A stretch of DNA of 5,149 nt from an uncultured Clostridia bacterium (GTDB lineage: Bacteria > Bacillota_A > Clostridia > Oscillospirales > Oscillospiraceae). Numbering within the stretch: position 1 is the first letter of the stretch; each line of letters starts with the position of its first letter. Under the pieces are notes generated by a model. It had not been told where the DNA came from. It searched no databases and worked only from the letters and a program-made list of their open reading frames with translations. Below, one piece after another: positions 5,096-5,149 of this stretch. The stretch is taken from NCBI GenBank assembly GCA_946410505.1, contig CAMKAP010000157.1, forward strand, positions 1 through 5,149. The letters run 5' to 3'. Both the position numbers and the translations under genes were made by a program.

Positions 5096-5149
5096 TGAAG
5101 TGAACCCCAAAAGTTAGACATTAATTGAATTAGGCGACCTGAAGGGTCT
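5096..5149. mobile_element. End of an IS3-family-like insertion sequence (cut by window edge)
   Basis: The stretch TGAACCCCAAAAGTTAGACA (5101-5120) resembles the terminal inverted repeats of IS3-family elements (IS150-like group: 5'-TG followed by a CCCC-AAAA-GTTAGAC core). The outer boundary could be TG at 5096 or TG at 5101; I favour 5096, because relatives often have a few bases before the CCCC. The element continues to the right beyond the window. Only about 50 bp are present and no transposase is readable, so whether this is the left or right end is unresolved. One minus-strand frame runs from the window edge to a TAA at 5116-5114 inside the repeat, which could be the tail of a transposase gene. 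Confidence 0.6.

Overview
The window is about 5.1 kb of GC-rich DNA that reads as the chromosome of a spore-forming Bacillota, most likely a Clostridia/Oscillospiraceae-type organism. The reasons are: strong AAGGAGG or GAGGTGAT ribosome binding sites before most genes; a TTG and a GTG start; a YlmC/YmxH-type sporulation-family protein; a Noc-type ParB protein; and hairpin-plus-T-tract terminators. The taxon is an inference from gene content and composition, not from a marker gene.

Layout. (1) Positions 1-1873 (+) hold most of a Kup potassium transporter whose first 40-60 codons lie off the left edge; it ends in an intrinsic terminator. (2) Positions 1931-2476 (+) encode a pyridoxamine-5'-phosphate-oxidase-fold (NimA-like) flavoprotein. 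(3) A 15-bp hairpin with A and T tracts on its two sides terminates this gene and, from the other side, the convergent ylmC/ymxH-like gene. (4) Positions 2534-2818 (-) encode a 94-aa PRC-barrel YlmC/YmxH-family protein. (5) A roughly 200-bp AT-richer gap contains a nested inverted-repeat element (2896-3017) that does not look coding. (6) Positions 3022-3849 (-) encode a ParB-superfamily protein carrying all four residues that mark Noc rather than Spo0J/ParB. (7) A divergent regulatory gap holds a near-consensus sigma-A promoter for the next operon and three copies of an ATCTTG word. (8) Positions 4009-5071 (+) are azlC-azlD, a branched-chain amino acid exporter pair with overlapping genes. azlC carries a perfect in-frame 60-bp tandem duplication. 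(9) The right edge (from about 5096) is one end of an IS3-family-like insertion sequence starting 24 bp after azlD.

How the genes relate. Two are membrane transport systems (K+ uptake; amino acid export) and two have chromosome or sporulation-family roles (Noc; YlmC/YmxH). There is no evidence that they form one pathway. No defence system, CRISPR array or tRNA was seen. The observations most worth following up are the 20-residue duplication inside AzlC, the structured element between noc and ylmC, the Noc signature combined with a short N-terminus, and the repeated half-sites in the noc/azlC divergent region.
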